Translations under genes and position numbers: made by a program
Shown here: positions 60,801-64,000 of the stretch, one piece after another
Layout: each line of letters opens with the position of its first letter
Position numbering within the stretch: the stretch's first letter is position 1
Notes under the pieces: model-generated
What the model was told of the DNA's origin: nothing
Databases searched by the model: none
Seen by the model: only the letters and a program-made list of their open reading frames with translations
NCBI RefSeq assembly: GCF_042453785.1
Contig: NC_091674.1
Location: forward strand, 26,081,001 to 26,145,000
Direction: 5' to 3'
Length of the DNA: 64,000 nucleotides
Origin: Malus domestica
Taxonomy: Eukaryota > Streptophyta > Magnoliopsida > Rosales > Rosaceae

Positions 60801-63800
60801 AATTCGGAATTGGGTAGTGCTATCCACACACCCATTTGTACTTCTTCTCACACACCCCTCTCAATTTTCGGCTGTCGGATCGAATGAATTGAAGAAGATC
60901 AATGGCCAAAAATTAATAAGGGTGTTTGGGAGGTAAAAACGGGTAAATACACTTGCCTTCGGAATTTTCGGTTCGGATTTGGAAATTTACTATTGGAATT
61001 GGAAGCACCATTCCAACTTGCAGCCCTAATCTGAAGTCTATCTTTATTATCCACTGTTATACATGTGCAGGGAGTAATGTCATCGAAGAATGATGGGTTT
61101 TCACTTACTTCTGGAGATTTTCCAACACTTGGTTCAGAAAAAGATAATCCTGGAAAGAGTGCCGAGCAGCAAGGTCTTATGCCTATATTTCACTTATATA
61201 ATTTAAAAGTTGAAGACACTGTGTGTGCAAAGATTTTTTCAAATTTCACATGATAGTTAAGTTGGCATGCCACACATTGCATTACCTCATCTGACTGTTT
61301 TTGGCAGTGCCATCAGATTTTCATTAATTGATGTGGCACTGATGTGTATACTGCCATCTCATGTTTACAAAATATTTTGCATAACTTTACACCTAGCTTC
61401 GATTTTGTTATTTTATTGTTTTTTCTAGCACGTCCGGAATAGCTGCCAATTTTTGTTATTTAAGTGTTTAAACACATTTTCCTTACTGCCAAAATAGAAA
61501 AAAAAAATGACTACGCATATTTTCTTGAGCTCAAGTTTGTGTTTCCCTCGAGCAACTGTTTTACAGGATATGATATCATTAATGAGTACAAGTATGTTGT
61601 AGTGAACTTGATGTTCCATTTCGGTTTACTGAATGTTTTTGATCAATCATTATGACAGATCACAGTTCTTACAGTCGTCCTGGCTCTTCTATTGGTAGAG
61701 CGGCAAAAGAGACGACTGGGACTTCTGTAGTTGGTTTGTGCATATACTCTTAATTCTAATATGTTTTATTAGAATGTTGCAATATTGATCCTTTTATTGG
61801 TTAATGTCCGTGGTTTCTCATTCGCTCATGTATTTAAGTATGTGCTTGGTTTCCATATGTAGGCGAGGTTTCTGAAAATGCAAATGTGAAGAGTGGAACC
61901 ACTAATTCATGGAAAAGAGAAAATCCCTCGTACAAAGATGGAGGTAGACATGGTATGGAGAAGTGGCAGGGAAATCCCCACCCTTACCCTAGTGCTAATG
62001 TTCCTCCCCAACACTATGATGGATGGCATGGTGGTCCAGTAAATAATCCACAAGGTGGTGTTTGGTACAGAGGACCTCCTGGAGCTCCCTACGGAGCTCC
62101 GGTCCCTCCTGGGGGCTTTCCAATGGAACCATTTCCATATTATCCTCCAGGACCTCCACAGATACCACCTGCTGCTCTTGGCAATCAGCAATCTGTTCCT
62201 CCATCTGGAGCAGGACCAAGAGGACACCATCCTAAAAATGGAGATATGTACAGACCTCATATGCAGGATACATATATTCGCCCTGTTATGCCAATTAGAC
62301 CTGGCTTTTACCCTGGTCCAGTGGCCTTTGAGGGCTATTACAATTCTCCAATGGGTTACTGCAATCCAAATGAAAGAGATGTTCCATTTGTGGGAATGAC
62401 AGCTGGTCCCCCTGTTTATAATAACTACCCTAGCCAAAGCGCTCATGGGCCTGCCAATTCTCATGGCAGACCCAGTGGATATGGTCCTCCCAACCCAAAG
62501 GTGATGTCCGAGCAATTAGAACCTGGCCATCCACCTGATTCTCACGGACCTTACAAAGTTCTTTTGAAGCAGCATGATGGTTGGGATAGAAGAAATGAGG
62601 AGCAAAGGAATGAGGGTACTGTCACAAGCCTTTCAACTGATGCATCATCTGTTGTGAGGGAGGACCAACCAAGAGGTTTGGCAGCAGAGAATGATTGGAG
62701 ATCCGACCACAGAAAGGAGGGAGTGAGGGATCAAAGGAAAATTGTCAGTGAAGAAGCTGCTTCAAGGAAGTTTGACAACCAAGGAGCCTCTTCTGTTCCA
62801 AAGAAAGTGAAGTCTCCTGAAAGTTTGGAACAGATAAAGACAGTTGATGTCATTTCAGTGAAGAAATCAGGAACTGAAGCCTCTGGCATGCCAGAAGTTG
62901 CACAACCGCTCCTGGCTGCTGCAAAAGACTCCAGTCTGATTCAGAAAATAGAGGGATTAAATGCAAAGGCACGTATTTCTGATGGACGAAGTGATACATC
63001 ATCTGTTTCCAGTAGAGAGGAGCAGAATAACAGATTCGAAGTCAATGCTAAAGCTAACATTTCAGTTAATGAACCTGTTGGTGGTGGTAGTGTAAATCTG
63101 GAAAGATCTCATGTCCCTGAGAGTGTAAATCCTTCTCATGAAGTGGGCAGTGCAATTTCCATCTCCAGGTTTGTTGGCAACTTTTTAGTTTTCTCTGAGA
63201 ATGTACATGTTATTCGAAATTATTGGAACATGCTGATTTTCTGATGTACAGGCGACCCAATCATGCCATACATGGTGGTAGATCAGATCATCGTGGTAGA
63301 GGAAGGTTTAGTAATCAAGAAGGTGAAGGGTGGGCAAAGAAATCCTTGGTCGAACCAACAACTGTGGTATCAACTGCACATTTGGAAATGCCTTCTAATG
63401 TTCATGTGCATGACCACCTTGTTTCAACGGAAGCAACTGAAAAGTCAGGGTCATATCCACAAGGCAGACATGAGGAGGAATCTGCCACTCCAATGGTTGA
63501 TCCAAATGATTCTGAGGCACAGGTATACATTTTATTCCAATTCTTGTTAGATTTTGTGTCAGAGCTTTGCAGCTAACCTCTCTTCTTACCAGCGTGCTAA
63601 GATGAGGGAATTAGCCAAGCAACGTACCAAACAGTTACAGGAGGAAGAGGAGGAACGGACAAGAAGGCAGATGGCCAAGGCTCGTGCAAAATTGGAAGAG
63701 TTGAACAGACGTACTCAAGTGGAGAGTTCAGATCAGAAGATTGAAAGTCACTCAAGTGGTGCCATCCAGATTAAGCAAGAAGTGTCTCAAACCTCGGGTG

Positions 63801-64000
63801 AACCACTAATTGCTGGCATGAAATCAGCTTTAGGATTTAATCTGGATGGTGCTTCACAGATTAGCGAGGGTAACACTGGAAAAGCTGAAAAGTCAACTGT
63901 TCCATCAAGTGAGCTCCCTTCAGATACGCTAAAGAATGTCTGCAAGGAACCTGTTCTGATGCATGATGAATCTGTACCCAAACCGAAGGAGGTTATTGTT
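57899..64000 (+). CDS. MOS1: MODIFIER OF SNC1 1 (MOS1), BAT2-domain protein, 5' part
   Basis: Exons seen: 57899-57930, 58137-58211, 58303-58347, 58474-58837, 61071-61173, 61659-61733, 61863-63168, 63252-63522, and 63593 to the window end. All joins keep frame. The start MTSSMLFGDRRMASSRRSGMT was chosen because it continues into the conserved GMTVLGKVPKPINLPSQRLEN of the BAT2 N-terminal domain. Next come low-complexity Ser-rich parts (NAWGS, RPHSADTRPGSSQLSRFAE), NDGFSLTSGDFPTLG, a Pro/Gly/Tyr-rich stretch, SLIQKIEGLNAK and a charged helix (RELAKQRTKQLQEEEEERTR-like). MOS1 is a large nuclear protein that regulates transcription of the immune receptor SNC1 and flowering in Arabidopsis. About half or more of the protein lies beyond the window. 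Confidence 0.92.
58358..58379 (+). repeat. CT microsatellite in a MOS1 intron
   Basis: About 11 CT repeats just after the exon 3 donor, in a polymorphism-prone position. Confidence 0.85.
58838..61070 (+). other. Large MOS1 intron 4 (2.2 kb)
   Basis: Much longer than the gene's other introns. Its right part (about 60305-61028) is repeat-derived: it begins TAGGGGTG and ends with CAGCCCTA (complement TAGGGCTG), is full of GGAAATTTCGG-type motifs, and encloses a half copy of the 32286-32434 MITE at about 60819-60955. The left part has no recognised feature. Confidence 0.6.

Noticed and set aside
61907-62515. 202-residue minus-strand open frame
   Set aside because: It is antisense to the large low-complexity MOS1 exon and has biased composition that mirrors it.

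Overview
This window is nuclear DNA from a flowering plant, most likely a rose-family tree of the apple/pear group. The evidence is AT-rich non-coding DNA, genes with many short introns, eight plant gene families, a Cassandra retrotransposon carrying 5S-rRNA-like sequence in its LTRs, and small interspersed elements of a type I associate with Maleae genomes. Family identity is secure for most genes. The taxon is an inference. I see no bacterial, organellar or viral genes and no CRISPR array.

Layout. 1-7.4 kb: a tandem array of cystatin-like gene units on the minus strand, one split by a 4.9-kb Ty1/copia retrotransposon (1883-6799) with matching 5-bp target duplications. 7.5-13.9 kb: gene-poor, with a short palindromic AT repeat, two head-to-head SINE-like units and candidate MITEs. 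13.99-17.66 kb: a TIC32/RDH-type short-chain dehydrogenase (+). 19.0-21.4 kb: SPC25 kinetochore subunit (-). 22.3-26.3 kb: a CDC48/p97 AAA+ ATPase (-). 27.9-31.0 kb: a JmjC oxygenase of the JMJ20/JMJD4 type (+). 33.8-36.9 kb: a secreted neprosin-type peptidase (-). 37.4-44.6 kb: transposon-rich, including a nested MITE/SINE cluster and a complete PIF/Harbinger element (39745-44570) with both decayed genes and two solo LTRs inside it. 46.7-47.5 kb: a rearranged Cassandra element. 49.5-51.2 kb: a UAS-UBX protein of the PUX10/FAF2 type (+). 51.6-52.4 kb: an insertion bounded by 13-bp direct repeats. 52.8-55.2 kb: a small Sec14/CRAL-TRIO protein (+). 56.7 kb to the edge: MOS1, modifier of snc1 1 (+), cut by the window end.

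The genes are ordinary single-copy housekeeping or regulatory genes, not an operon. The one functional pairing is CDC48 and a UBX protein of the class that recruits CDC48, 23 kb apart. Exon joins given here were checked for reading phase: each coding model stays open across all listed junctions. Several joins require GC-AG introns. I found no convincing new biological system. The most unusual items are the transposon insertion whose empty site survives in the neighbouring paralogue, the intact-boundary Harbinger element, the rearranged 5S-bearing Cassandra copy, the run of GC-AG introns, and a recursive-splice-like exon start in SPC25.
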